A DNA stretch of 53,141 nt from an uncultured Alistipes sp. (GTDB taxonomy: Bacteria; Bacteroidota; Bacteroidia; Bacteroidales; UBA932): positions 1 to 53,141 of the forward strand of contig UQUJ01000014.1 in assembly GCA_900544195.1 (NCBI GenBank), in the 5' to 3' direction. The position numbers and the translations under genes were made by a program. The notes below the pieces were generated by a model, which ran no database searches, was not told the DNA's origin, and was given only the letters and a program-made list of their open reading frames with translations. Position 1 is the first letter of the stretch; every line of letters begins with the position of its first letter. This document shows, piece after piece, positions 42,953 through 52,700 of the stretch.

Positions 42953-43186
42953 TGGTAAATCACTTTCGGAGAGACCATTTCAGGCTTTTCACGGTGAAAT
43001 TCTTTTAAGGAAAATGAAAATGATAAGTTGCTTCTGATTAAGAGAAGATTTTCGAGGATAGCTCTTTTTTTGAAGAAGGAGTGTGCCGGTGGCACATGAC
43101 TGATGAGAAAAGAGATCTAGACCGAAAAGATTCCTTAAGATGATGCAGGTTATTTTTTAATGATTACTAAATAATCGAAAAAAGTT

Positions 43187-43216
43187 TTTGGATTTAAGAA
43201 AATATTCGTACATTTG
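43187..43216 (+). promoter_or_regulatory. rplS promoter
   Basis: TTTG at 43187-43190, 18 nt, TACATTTG at 43209-43216. Spacing is one or two bases shorter than usual. A leader of about 70 nt follows before rplS. Confidence 0.65.
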
Positions 43217-43291
43217 CAGTCCGAAAACAAGAGCAACCGCTTACGGGTCGTTATCAGATGTGCGTAATGTTGCCACAAAAATTATTGAGAG

Positions 43292-43672
43292 ATGGATTTG
43301 ATTAAAGTAGTAGAACAGGCTTTCGCTAACGAGAAAGTCTCTACGTATCCAAGATTCAAGGCCGGTGACACAATCACCGTTACCTATAGAATCAAGGAGG
43401 GTGACAAGGATAGACTTCAGAAGTTCAGAGGCGTGGTTATCCAGCTTAGAGGCGCTACTCCTCAGACAAAGACTTTCACAGTCCGCAAGATTTCAGGAGG
43501 CATCGGAGTTGAGAGAATTTTCCCGATCCAGTCACCGTTCATTGACAGCATTGAACTGAACAAGGTCGGTAAGGTTCGCAGGGCAAGAATCTTCTATCTG
43601 CGTCAGCTCTCCGGTAAGAAGGCAAGAATCAAGGAGAAGAAACTCGCTTTCGTTAAGGAAGAGCAGGCTTAG
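43292..43672 (+). CDS. rplS: 50S ribosomal protein L19
   Basis: Large-subunit protein near the 30S-50S interface. The 126 residues include FKAGDTITVTYRIKEGDKDR, QKFRGVVIQLRGATPQTKTF, VRKISGGIGVERIFPIQSPF and KVGKVRRARIFYLRQLSGKK, all standard. It ends with TAG, evidence that TAG is a normal stop here. It stands alone rather than with trmD and rpsP, and two tRNA genes follow on the same strand; hairpin GTCGGAG/CTCCGAC near 43690-43707 may separate the transcripts. Confidence 0.97.
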   Translation: MDLIKVVEQAFANEKVSTYPRFKAGDTITVTYRIKEGDKDRLQKFRGVVIQLRGATPQTKTFTVRKISGGIGVERIFPIQSPFIDSIELNKVGKVRRARIFYLRQLSGKKARIKEKKLAFVKEEQA

Positions 43673-43712
43673 TCCTTGTAGAGATAAAGTCGGAGCAAGT
43701 CTCCGACAGACT

Positions 43713-43786
43713 GGTCCCCTAGCTCAACTGAATAGAGCATTTGACTACGGATCAAAAGGTTACAGGTTTGAATCCTGTGGGGATCA
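43713..43786 (+). tRNA. tRNA-Arg (ACG)
   Basis: Acceptor GGTCCCC (43713-43719) pairs with GGGGATC (43779-43785) with one G-U; D arm GCTC/GAGC; anticodon arm TTTGA-CTACGGA-TCAAA with anticodon ACG at 43747-43749; T arm ACAGG-TTTGAAT-CCTGT; discriminator A. CCA is not encoded. Confidence 0.95.
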
Positions 43787-43791
43787 CTAAG

Positions 43792-43831
43792 ATGCGAGGC
43801 TGTTAAACACACTATCGGCTTCGCATTTTTT
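43792..43831 (+). terminator. Hairpin with T-run between the two tRNAs
   Basis: ATGCGAGGC (43792-43800) pairs with GCTTCGCAT (43818-43826) with one G-U, followed by six T. It should end the tRNA-Arg transcript. Confidence 0.7.
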
Positions 43832-43904
43832 GCGGAATTAGCTCAGTTGGTAGAGCGTTGGCTTCCCAAGCCGAAGGTCACGAGTTCGAGCCTCGCATTC
43901 CGCT
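43832..43904 (+). tRNA. tRNA-Gly (CCC)
   Basis: Acceptor GCGGAAT/ATTCCGC; D arm GCTC/GAGC; anticodon arm TTGGC-TTCCCAA-GCCGA with anticodon CCC at 43865-43867; T arm ACGAG/CTCGC (one weak pair) with loop TTCGAGC; discriminator T. CCA is not encoded. Confidence 0.93.
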
Positions 43905-43911
43905 CCAGATT

Positions 43912-43942
43912 AAGGTCAAGGAGACAGTCCTTGACCTTTTTT
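43912..43942 (+). terminator. Terminator after tRNA-Gly
   Basis: AAGGTCAAGGA and TCCTTGACCTT form a perfect 11-bp stem with loop GACAG and a T-run. Strong intrinsic terminator. Confidence 0.92.
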
Positions 43943-44149
43943 GTTTTCTATACGTTGTAACTCTCGGCCAATGTAAGACTTTGCAAGAGGCCAATAGCGA
44001 AAGGAAACGCTCAAAATTCTATCCATCAATAAATTACAGCAACAAAAATATCCACTCAAAACACTTTTGTAAAACTTTTTCAAGGTAAATTTGCTGGCGC
44101 AAGCTATTAAAACAACGTATTACGATCAGCTAACATAACATTCACTGCA

Positions 44150-45304
44150 ATGAAAAAGAGAAAAACGGCGATGCTCGCATATTCATTGGGAATCATCCTC
44201 TGTGCGGCAAGTATTGCATCCTGTGGGAAAAGCCCCCTGGCAAATTATTTCGACTACCGGGATTTTGAGAATGCGCCCACGTTGTCGCTGTCAGAAGTAT
44301 TCGAGCCAATAAGATTCATCCCACTTAAAACAGACGAGGCCTACAATCTTTCAAACATCATTAAGGTTTGTATGTCGGAGGATTCCTTTTATCTTCTGAC
44401 CGTCAATCCACTCGGAATATTCCGCTTCGCGCTTGACGGCTCCCTGATCTCAACAATATCTGTGGAGGGTCGCGCCGAGGGTGAATATCTGATTCCGACG
44501 GACATCGCTTACAGCAAAGCGGACAATGTCTTGTATGTCGCGGACATCGCCAAGGGAATAATGAAGTTTTCCAGTGATGGCACATATCTTTCAACTATCT
44601 CTACGACTACAAAGTACAAAAACAGGCAATTTGTGGTGTCCGATTCCGGATCAATAATCGAGAATATGTTGAACATCATTGGGAATGAGCGTGATGCAAT
44701 AGTTGAACTAAGCCAGGAAGGTGACACACTCAGTTATATTCCGAATACTTTCTTCTTTGACTGCGAGAGCCCATTCGCGCTTCCGAACCATCATTCCCTA
44801 CGGAAGTACGCCGATGAGATATTGTTCAACCCGGCGTGCCGCGACACAATCTATTCGTACAGGGCGGGACGGTTGACCCCGAAATATTCATTCTTCTTCC
44901 CTCACTCTGTCACAAAGGAAGACTTGAGGGACTTCAACAGCAATGTCTCCGACACGCAGTTTATCGTGGAATATGCGGAAGACAACAAGAATCTCTATCT
45001 CAGCATCTTTAACAGGAACTGGGATTATAAGCACTTTGTTCTGAAAAAGTCTGACGGAATCATTTACAAGGGAGATTTCAGACTCTCTGACAGTTTTGGC
45101 ACAGAATTCAGCCCGAGATGGCAATGCGAGGGTTGGCTGATTGATGTCCTTGACCCTTCGACTATCAACTATGCATACTACAGGGACATCACCGATGAGG
45201 CCCGTCAGAAAGCATACACCTACCTGTCATCCGTTGGCGTGGATGGAATCACTGCCGAATCGGATCCGATCATTATGCTCGCAAAGACTAAGAAGCTGTT
45301 TTGA
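44150..45304 (+). CDS. Six-bladed beta-propeller lipoprotein
   Basis: A 384-residue lipoprotein (LGIILCAASIASC, Cys at about 25) of the Bacteroidota six-bladed propeller family (DUF5128-like). Hallmarks: FEPIRFIPLKTDEAYNLSNI, GIFRFALDGSLISTISVEGR, then AEGEYLIPTDIAY and DNVLYVADIAKGIMKFSSDG. Blades follow at regular spacing. Function unknown; relatives are common as surface or periplasmic binding proteins. TAAATTTG at 44086-44093 is a likely -7 box. Its last codons (KTKKLF-stop) form the left arm of a 22-bp inverted repeat whose other arm lies 193 bp downstream. Confidence 0.82.
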   Translation: MKKRKTAMLAYSLGIILCAASIASCGKSPLANYFDYRDFENAPTLSLSEVFEPIRFIPLKTDEAYNLSNIIKVCMSEDSFYLLTVNPLGIFRFALDGSLISTISVEGRAEGEYLIPTDIAYSKADNVLYVADIAKGIMKFSSDGTYLSTISTTTKYKNRQFVVSDSGSIIENMLNIIGNERDAIVELSQEGDTLSYIPNTFFFDCESPFALPNHHSLRKYADEILFNPACRDTIYSYRAGRLTPKYSFFFPHSVTKEDLRDFNSNVSDTQFIVEYAEDNKNLYLSIFNRNWDYKHFVLKKSDGIIYKGDFRLSDSFGTEFSPRWQCEGWLIDVLDPSTINYAYYRDITDEARQKAYTYLSSVGVDGITAESDPIIMLAKTKKLF

Positions 45305-45527
45305 ATTGTTTGTTTGAAGGTTAAGAGCAAGCTCTTTCCCTGCTGCTCACCTCGGCAATCCGAACAAGTTCGATTGCCCTCGGTTCGGGCGCTGGGTTGA
45401 GAGTGAAAAACTTCAGTTTCGACCGCTTCTTCCAAGGAAGATAGCGGTGCTATCTGACTGAAGAAGCGGGAAGAAAATGAAGATTTTTCACCTCAAAGAA
45501 CATTTCAAACAATTCAAAACAGCTTCT
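45291..45527. repeat. Folded element closed by a perfect 22-bp inverted repeat
   Basis: AGAAGCTGTTTTGAATTGTT (45291 on, 22 bp) is inverted exactly at 45506-45527. Inside lie GAGCAAGCTC, a stem GGCAAT/ATTGCC (about 45354-45377), and an 89-nt hairpin (45403-45491) from GTGAAAAA to TTTTTCAC with loop GGT between GATAGC and GCTATC. The left arm covers the last codons of the propeller gene. It may be a MITE-like element, a fold-back duplication or a structured 3' RNA. Confidence 0.8.
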
Positions 45528-45533
45528 AAATAG

Positions 45534-45683
45534 TTTGTCCGGTAAACAAGCGTTTCACCGGAGAAACGGCTGTCATCTCCCGCTTTGTCCGGGCAGAGAG
45601 GCTTTTACCGGAGGAAATATGTTATTTGCAAACTTTATCCGGGCAAAGGCACTTATATCGGAGAAAAGTCTGACAATCTGGCG
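45534..45683. repeat. Three degenerate direct repeats with a 50-bp period
   Basis: TTTGTCCGG at 45534, TTTGTCCGG at 45584 and TTTATCCGG at 45634 each start a 50-bp unit. Each unit also has (A/T)CGGAG about 23 bp further on (ACCGGAG, ACCGGAG, ATCGGAG), so TCCGG and CCGGA can pair. The spacing is exact although the units differ at many bases. A weak fourth start may lie at about 45684. Confidence 0.75.
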
Positions 45684-45702
45684 GCAGGACGGGAACGGAA
45701 TG

Positions 45703-46638
45703 TCAGGCAGCAAGACGGGAGCGGAGCCAGATTCCGAGGTTGGTGTCGTGCTCGGTCAGGCCGAGTTTGCGGCGGATGTCACTGCTGATTATGTAGTTGC
45801 GCTTCTTCTTGAGATAGTTGCCGACATCCTTGCCTTTGAGCCCGAGGACATAGAGGCAGCAATAGCCGATCTCCCAATCCGTCAGGCCGTGGGACTTCAG
45901 CTCGGACACGAATCCGGGATGGCTGTCACGGAAGAGCACCATCGTGGAACGCAGGAAATCATCCTGATCCGAGACCAGGCGGTCAAGCTCAGCCTCCGCT
46001 GCCCTGTCGAATGAGCAGTCCGAGGAAAGCCTGGACGCTAAGAACTTGTCCAGCACCGACATCCTTTCCCGGATTATGGCCAATGCCTCATCGTCCGGCT
46101 TACCCATCAGCTCTCGGTGGGTTCTTCTGAACAGCCTTACGACAACAACCAGAACCGCAATCACAATGACGACCAAAAGGCAAAGCAGCCAGATGGACTT
46201 GCCACGGTCCACAATCGCCTGCTTGTCGGTATAACGCTCCTCGATGATCTTCTGTCTCTGAAGGGCAAGGGTATCCTTGTGGACAGAGGCGGCGTTCTGA
46301 TCGATTATATTCTTGTAATAAAGGGCTTTCTCTTTCATCGCCTCATCCCCAGACGTGGAATAATAGTCAACCGCGATGTTGATTATGCTGTCGGAGGTGA
46401 TCTCCATTCCGACCTTTTCCAAAGCGATCGTGTAGAGCAGGGCGTGGCGGGCACGGAGTTCCTTCGTGCCAAGCAGACTACGGTCCAACGAGTCAAGCTC
46501 GACGAACGCGCTGTCAGGCTGTGTCTCCAACTTTGCCTCGGCCTCATCGAGAAAACGTTCCGCCAGACTGAACGAGCGGCCGCAGGAAGCAAAGCACAAG
46601 GCAATGACAGCAAGGAATATGATGGTTTTGGGCCTCAT
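45703..46638 (-). CDS. TPR-type membrane regulator with C-terminal helix-turn-helix
   Basis: A 311-residue protein with a lipobox-like start (FLAVIALCFASC), a helical tetratricopeptide-like part (about 25-135, FLDEAEAKLETQPDSAFVEL; ALYYKNIIDQNAASVHKDTL), one strong membrane helix (IWLLCLLVVIVIAVLVVVV, about 148-167), a cytosolic coiled region, and a LuxR-like C-terminal domain (HGLTDWEIGYCCLYVLGLKG then KDVGNYLKKKRNYIISSDI). This is a known Bacteroidota layout for membrane-bound transcription regulators. It is divergent from the TonB-dependent barrel gene, which may be its target; that is inference. Confidence 0.78.
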   Translation of the reverse strand: MRPKTIIFLAVIALCFASCGRSFSLAERFLDEAEAKLETQPDSAFVELDSLDRSLLGTKELRARHALLYTIALEKVGMEITSDSIINIAVDYYSTSGDEAMKEKALYYKNIIDQNAASVHKDTLALQRQKIIEERYTDKQAIVDRGKSIWLLCLLVVIVIAVLVVVVRLFRRTHRELMGKPDDEALAIIRERMSVLDKFLASRLSSDCSFDRAAEAELDRLVSDQDDFLRSTMVLFRDSHPGFVSELKSHGLTDWEIGYCCLYVLGLKGKDVGNYLKKKRNYIISSDIRRKLGLTEHDTNLGIWLRSRLAA

Positions 46639-46810
46639 CGGGTTCTAAGATAGCAAAAAATCGTGAGATGTAAGACTTTGTAATGAGCCAATATTAGCCG
46701 ATAAGAACATAGTAAGTTAACTGTCAATATGTTATCATAAAATAAATAGCGATCAATTCTTGCTGATGTAAAACTATTTCCGGATAATTTTGTTAAAAAG
46801 GACATCAGTT

Positions 46811-49084
46811 ATGAGAATCAGAAGACTATTTGCCGGAGCTGCAGTTGGCGCGGTCTGCGTGCTGGTCTCCGCTCACAGTTCGGTCGCCGCGTATGTCGAA
46901 GTCTGTATTGCAGTAGAGACAGAGACTGCTGGGAGGCCAGGGCAGACCTTCCGACAGGGACAGGAACCGAGCGAAGTTCCGGGGCAGGAGCAGGGGCAGG
47001 GACAAGAGCAGGGACAGGAACCGGATGAGGCTCAGGAGCAGGAATGGAAACAGGAGCTGAAACAAGAACAGGAAAGAGCGGACACACTGAAGGCGGCAGT
47101 GTTCACCGGAAGAAGTGTCAAGCATTTCAGCGACCACCAGAAATTCTACCTGAACAAGGAAGACCGGAACTCTCACGCGACCGCGCTGGAGACCCTGAAA
47201 CTGATCCCCGGAATTCTGGTCAAGGACGATGAAGCCACACTTCTGAACGGCAAAGGTCTGACGATCCTCCTCAACGGACTGCCGACCACCAGCGCTTCCC
47301 TATCCCTGCTCACCCCGGCGGACATCAAAAGCATCGACTTCTACCAGAACGCCCCGGCAAGATATTCATTCGCCGGCAGCGGCTCGATGGTCAACATCAT
47401 CACCCGAAGACCCGGAATCGGCGGCAGCCTGATGCTGAACCTAAAGGAGGCGGTCACAACCCCTTGGGGCAACAACGCCGTCTCCTACCGCCAAATCCTG
47501 AAAAACACGATGATCGGCATTGAATATTCCGGGAAACCGACCAAAAGCGGCGGCTACGGCATCGATGAATTTCTTGAATATGAAGCCGGCGGCAATCTTT
47601 ACACAAAAGTGAAAGAAGGTCTGGACACGGATTTCACGCGGAACCGGCACAACGTTTCTCTGGATTTGGTCAGGATGAAAGACGAGAATAGCGCCTTGAA
47701 AGCACAATTCACGTTAGGCTACGAGAAAAAGGACTGGCCCGTAAGCCAAAGCGCCCTCAAAACCGTCACGAATCTGACAACCCAAGAATCCACGACATCT
47801 GAAGTAACTGACCACAAGGACGATTGGTCCGAATATCTCTCCCCGGCACTCGACATCTACTGGAACCGCAGATTCTCCGACAGACACGAACTGTCAGTGA
47901 ACTTCGTCGCCACCGCCTACGACACCAAAAGCCGCAAAGGGTTTTATGAATATGCCGGAGCGACTCCCCTGTTATCCTCGACAAGCCTGACCGACGGGCG
48001 GAAATATTCAGGAATCATTGAGGCCGTCTATGGATGGACGCTGTCCGAGAAACATAAGCTTGGTTTCGGAGCCAGAACCACGGCCAGCCTTGCCGAGCAA
48101 AACAGTGGTAACGGAGAAGTCACCGTCCGTTCGGACATCAACACCGATCTCGGTAGACTGTGGTGTGAATATTCAGGAAACGCAGGAGGGTTCAGCTATT
48201 CTGTCGGAGCGGCTATGGAACATTTCGGCTACGAAACCAAGGCATCCGGAAGGCATGACTACATCTATTTCCGCCCGCTCGTCCAGCTAAACTACACATT
48301 CAACGATCACTCCTCGATGTATTTTAATTACTCAAGCAATACTTCGACGCCGAAGATCGGATGGATGGGCGATGCGTCATATTACAAGGATGACAAATGG
48401 CTCGTGAGGAGCAACCCTGAACTCGAAAGTTACACGACACGGGATGCGATGATTGGATATTCATTCAACAATTCGTGGCTCTATATCAACCCGTACTTTC
48501 TTATCTATAACAATGATAATCAAATAATTCCGATTTTCAGCCACACAGACGGGCTGCTTGTTGAAAGGGATGAGAACTCGGGAAATATGATTGCCGTGAT
48601 GGCCGCTCTCGGTGGCAGGATCAAGCCCTTCAGGAATATTCCCCTCTCGCTTACCGTCTATGCTATGTACAACGACCAAAGGTTGACAGGAGGCGGTGCG
48701 GACAGATCGGTCAAGAGCCTTGGCGGAATGGCGATGTTGAGATATTCAGGAAAGAAGTGGACAGCCGAGGCCATGTACAACCTGCCCTTCAAGTCCATCA
48801 GCGACATCGGCGTCTCGAAGGGTGAGAACTACGGCTACTTTGAGTTCTCTCGCATGATCGGGAAAAACCTCCGCCTCGGAGCCGGAATGCGCTACCCGTT
48901 CTACCATTGGAAAGTCAGTGAGGAGACCGCGCCTGGATCGCTCGTGACAATGAAAAACACAAGCAGGATGACCAGCCAGAAAAACACGGTCATCCTTACT
49001 TGTGTCTATAATTTCTCCTACGGAAAGAAAGTCCGGACGGTCAATCAGAAAATCCGGAACGCTGACATCGACTCCGGACTTTAA
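46811..49084 (+). CDS. TonB-dependent outer-membrane barrel with Gln/Glu-rich N-terminal linker
   Basis: A 757-residue outer-membrane protein of the large barrel family. I start at ATG46811 (MRIRRLFAGAAVGAVCVLVS), not the upstream TTG. After the signal peptide comes a stretch of about 50 residues made largely of Gln, Glu, Gly and Pro (GQEQGQGQEQGQEPDEAQEQ) where relatives have a carboxypeptidase-regulatory-like domain. The plug then follows (ALETLKLIPGILVKDDEATL, LLNGLPTTSASLSLL, GSGSMVNIITRRP) and a barrel rich in alternating strands to YNFSYGKKV. Substrate unknown. No SusD partner is adjacent. Confidence 0.85.
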   Translation: MRIRRLFAGAAVGAVCVLVSAHSSVAAYVEVCIAVETETAGRPGQTFRQGQEPSEVPGQEQGQGQEQGQEPDEAQEQEWKQELKQEQERADTLKAAVFTGRSVKHFSDHQKFYLNKEDRNSHATALETLKLIPGILVKDDEATLLNGKGLTILLNGLPTTSASLSLLTPADIKSIDFYQNAPARYSFAGSGSMVNIITRRPGIGGSLMLNLKEAVTTPWGNNAVSYRQILKNTMIGIEYSGKPTKSGGYGIDEFLEYEAGGNLYTKVKEGLDTDFTRNRHNVSLDLVRMKDENSALKAQFTLGYEKKDWPVSQSALKTVTNLTTQESTTSEVTDHKDDWSEYLSPALDIYWNRRFSDRHELSVNFVATAYDTKSRKGFYEYAGATPLLSSTSLTDGRKYSGIIEAVYGWTLSEKHKLGFGARTTASLAEQNSGNGEVTVRSDINTDLGRLWCEYSGNAGGFSYSVGAAMEHFGYETKASGRHDYIYFRPLVQLNYTFNDHSSMYFNYSSNTSTPKIGWMGDASYYKDDKWLVRSNPELESYTTRDAMIGYSFNNSWLYINPYFLIYNNDNQIIPIFSHTDGLLVERDENSGNMIAVMAALGGRIKPFRNIPLSLTVYAMYNDQRLTGGGADRSVKSLGGMAMLRYSGKKWTAEAMYNLPFKSISDIGVSKGENYGYFEFSRMIGKNLRLGAGMRYPFYHWKVSEETAPGSLVTMKNTSRMTSQKNTVILTCVYNFSYGKKVRTVNQKIRNADIDSGL

Positions 49085-49194
49085 GAATATTTTCGTCCTG
49101 TCTGCACAGGCACTTTGACAGCCGAGGAAGCAGTCAGACTTAATGATCTGATTGACTGACACTTCGACAGACTAAGTAGCCACAGTGACCGGGA

Positions 49195-49701
49195 CTATGC
49201 CTCGGGAATCTCGTCGGCGGAGGACGGGATGGAGAACGGGGATTTGCCTGAGCCTACTGTGAACTCGTCGTCATCGTTCTTCTGGGCAGCGGGCTGGACC
49301 TCATACATTCCAGGACGGCTGCCGGAGGTTAACTGGTTGAACTCCTCCTCTGTGATCATCTTGCAGTTGCCGTTGAACTTGGCGTCAAGCTCAACCTGAA
49401 GCCTGCGGATGTGGAGGTCGCCCTCAACCACGCAGGTGTCCTTGAGAGACAGGGTGTCCTTCACAAAGAAGTTCCCGTTTATCTTGCCCCAGAAATCGGC
49501 GTTGTTGCAGATGACGTCACCCTTGATGACAGCCTTCTCCCCCACCACGACCTTGGCCTGTGAGAAGATACGACCTTCGAACGTACCGTCAATCCTTATG
49601 TCGTTGGGAGATGTGATCTCACCCTTGATCACCGAACCGGCCGAAATTCTGCTGATGTCATTGACTCCGGCGGAATCGTTTGAACCATAATTCGCGCTCA
49701 T
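49195..49701 (-). CDS. Bactofilin family cytoskeletal protein
   Basis: A 168-residue polymer-forming protein with the bactofilin beta-helix: ISAGSVIKGEITSPNDIRID, GTFEGRIFSQAKVVVGEKAV, IKGDVICNNADFWGKINGNF and DTCVVEGDLHIRRLQVELDA, each turn about 17-20 residues. The N-terminal 20 residues and the acidic C-terminal tail (from about 130) are probably disordered. Bactofilins assemble filaments that shape cells or localise enzymes. It lies 33 bp after secA on the same strand and may share its transcript. Confidence 0.93.
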   Translation of the reverse strand: MSANYGSNDSAGVNDISRISAGSVIKGEITSPNDIRIDGTFEGRIFSQAKVVVGEKAVIKGDVICNNADFWGKINGNFFVKDTLSLKDTCVVEGDLHIRRLQVELDAKFNGNCKMITEEEFNQLTSGSRPGMYEVQPAAQKNDDDEFTVGSGKSPFSIPSSADEIPEA

Positions 49702-49734
49702 ATTCCTTTATTATTATATTCAGTTAATTATTCA

Positions 49735-52700
49735 TTAAACCAGACCCGCGCCGTGGCAGTTCTTGTACTTCTTGCCGGATCCGCATGGGCATGGATCGTT
49801 ACGTCCGATCTTCTTGTCCACATGGATAGGAGTCCTCGCCTTCTGCTCGCCGTTGGTTGTGAGTTCGTTGCGCTGGGTCCTCATGTTGCTCATGTCCTGA
49901 CTTCTCGGAGCCTGAGCAGGACGCGCCTCGCTGTCCTCGCGGAGAGGGACGAACGCCCTGAGGAGGAATGAGAGCACATCCTTGTTGAGTTCCTCAAGCA
50001 TGGTGGCAAAGAGGTTATAGCTTTCCAGTTTGTAAACAACAAGCGGATCCTTCTGCTCGTAGGCGGCGTTCTGCACGCTCTGACGCAGGTCATCCATGTC
50101 TCGCAGGTGCTGCTTCCAGTGCTCGTCGATCTGGTAAAGGATGATCGAACGGCTGAGAGCCTTCGCGATCTCCTTACCCTGATTGTTGTAAGCTTTCTCA
50201 AGATCCACGCTTAGAGTCAGCATCTTGCGGCCATCGGAGATAGGAATCGCGATGTTCTTGTACATATTCCCCTGCTTCTCGAAGATCATCTTGATGAACG
50301 GATAGACCTTCTCGGCGAGGGTGTTCATCCTGCGCTCGTAAACCGCCTGCATCTGCTTGCAGAGAGCGTCGGTGAGTTGGTCGCCCTTGGCGTTGGAATA
50401 GAACTTCTCGTCGAATCCGAGGTCGATTGACAGCTGGGCCATAACATATTCCTCGAAATCCTGATAAGGCATTCCTTCCGCGCGTCCGGCAATGATGGAG
50501 GCTGAGTCGATCATCATGTTTCTGACATCGATCTCGATCCTTTCACCGGAAAGGGCGTTGCGCCTTCTGGCATAGACGGCCTCGCGCTGGTAGTTCATCA
50601 CGTCGTCATACTCAAGGAGTCTCTTACGGATTCCGAAGTTGTTCTCCTCGACTTTCTTCTGGGCGTTCTCGATTGATTTCGAGAGCATTCCGCTGACAAG
50701 AGCCTCGTCGTCGGCCATTCCGAGCTTGTCAACCACACCGGCAATCCTCTCGGAACCGAACAGACGCATCAGCTTGTCCTCAAGGGAAACATAAAACGCT
50801 GAGGAACCCGGGTCTCCCTGACGGCCGGCACGACCTCTGAGCTGACGGTCAACGCGGCGGCTGTCGTGTCTCTCCGTACCGATGATCGCAAGACCGCCGG
50901 CCTTCTTCACCTCCGGGGAGAGCTTGATGTCGGTACCACGGCCCGCCATGTTCGTGGCGATGGTCACTGTACTTGACATACCAGCCTGAGCGACGATCTC
51001 CGCTTCTCTTGCATGTTCCTTGGCATTGAGGACGTTGTGCTTTATGCCCCTCATCCGGAGCATACGGCTCAGGAGCTCGGAAGTCTCCACGTCAGTGGTA
51101 CCGACCAGAACCGGACGGCCTTCCTTGATGAGTTCCTCCACCTTATTGATCACGGCAGTGTATTTCGCCTTCTTTGTCTTATAGATAAGGTCATCCTGAT
51201 CGTCTCTTATCACCGGACGGTTCGTAGGGATGACAACCACATCCAGTTTATAGATGGACCAGAACTCACCAGCCTCTGTCTCGGCCGTACCAGTCATACC
51301 TGCAAGCTTGTGGTACATCCTGAAATAGTTCTGGAGAGTGACAGTCGCGAAGGTCTGTGTCGCGGCCTCGACCTTGACGTTCTCCTTCGCCTCGACCGCC
51401 TGATGCAGGCCATCGCTCCAGCGGCGCCCCTCCATGATACGGCCGGTCTGCTCGTCCACGATCTTGACCTTGTTGTCTATCACGATGTAGTCAACATCCT
51501 TCTGGAACATAGCGTAAGCCTTGAGGAGCTGGATGACTGTATGGACACGCTCGCTCTTCAATGAGTAATCCTCCATCAGAGCGTCCTTCTTCTCCTGCTT
51601 CTCCTCGGCAGATAGCTCAGTGTTCTTCTGGATCTCGGCGATCTGGCTTCCAACGTCAGGAAGCACGAAGAAATCCGGATTGGAGACGGCGTTCGCAAGC
51701 AGGTCATGTCCCTTGTCGGTCATGTCCACCGAGTGCTGCTGCTCGCTGATCACGAAATACAACTCGTCGGTGACGATGTGCATCTCGCGCTCGTTGTCTT
51801 GCATATAGTAGTTCTCGGCCTTCTGCATCAGCTGCTTCATACCTTGCTCGCTGAGGAACTTGATCAGCGGCTGGTACTTAGGAAGGCCCTTGTAGGCACG
51901 CAGGAGAAGCATTCCGCCCTCATCCTCCTTGCCGGCGGCGATCGCCTTCTTGGCATCGTTCAGAACCTGGGTCACAAGAGCGCGCTGCTTCTGGTAGAGG
52001 CTCTCGACATAAGGCCTGAACTCCATGTACTGCTCGTCGTCCTGGGCCTTGGCCACAGGACCGGAGATGATCAACGGGGTACGGGCATCATCGATGAGCA
52101 CGGAGTCAACCTCATCGACAATGGCATAGTGATGCTTCCTCTGGACGAGGTCTGTCATGTTCACTGCCATATTGTCACGAAGGTAGTCGAAACCGAACTC
52201 GTTGTTCGTACCGAAAGTGATGTCACAGTTGTAGGCTCTCTTGCGCGCGTCGCTGTTAGGCTCGTGCTTGTCAATGCAGTCCACTGAAAGGCCGTGGAAC
52301 ATATAGAGAGGTCCCATCCACTCGGAGTCACGCTTGGAGAGGTAGTCATTGACCGTCACAACGTGCACTCCCTTGCCGGCCAGTGCGTTAAGGAACACAG
52401 GAAGGGTCGCCACAAGGGTCTTTCCCTCACCGGTCGCCATCTCCGCGATCTTGCCCTGATGCAGCACGATACCACCGATCAGCTGGACGTCATAGTGAAC
52501 CATGTCCCATGTCACCTCGTTGCCGCCGGCGATCCAGTGGTTCTGATAGACGGCCTTGTCGCCCTCTATGTGGACGAAATCGTGGTTTATGCTGAGCGAG
52601 CGGTCAAAGTCATTGGCACTCACCTCAATAGTGGCGTTCTCCTTGAACCTGCGGGCCGTGGATTTCATGATGGCGAAAGCCTCCGGAAGAATCTCCTCCA

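Noticed and set aside
43858..44088. 76-codon frame starting within tRNA-Gly
   Set aside because: It begins inside a well-formed tRNA and runs through a strong terminator.
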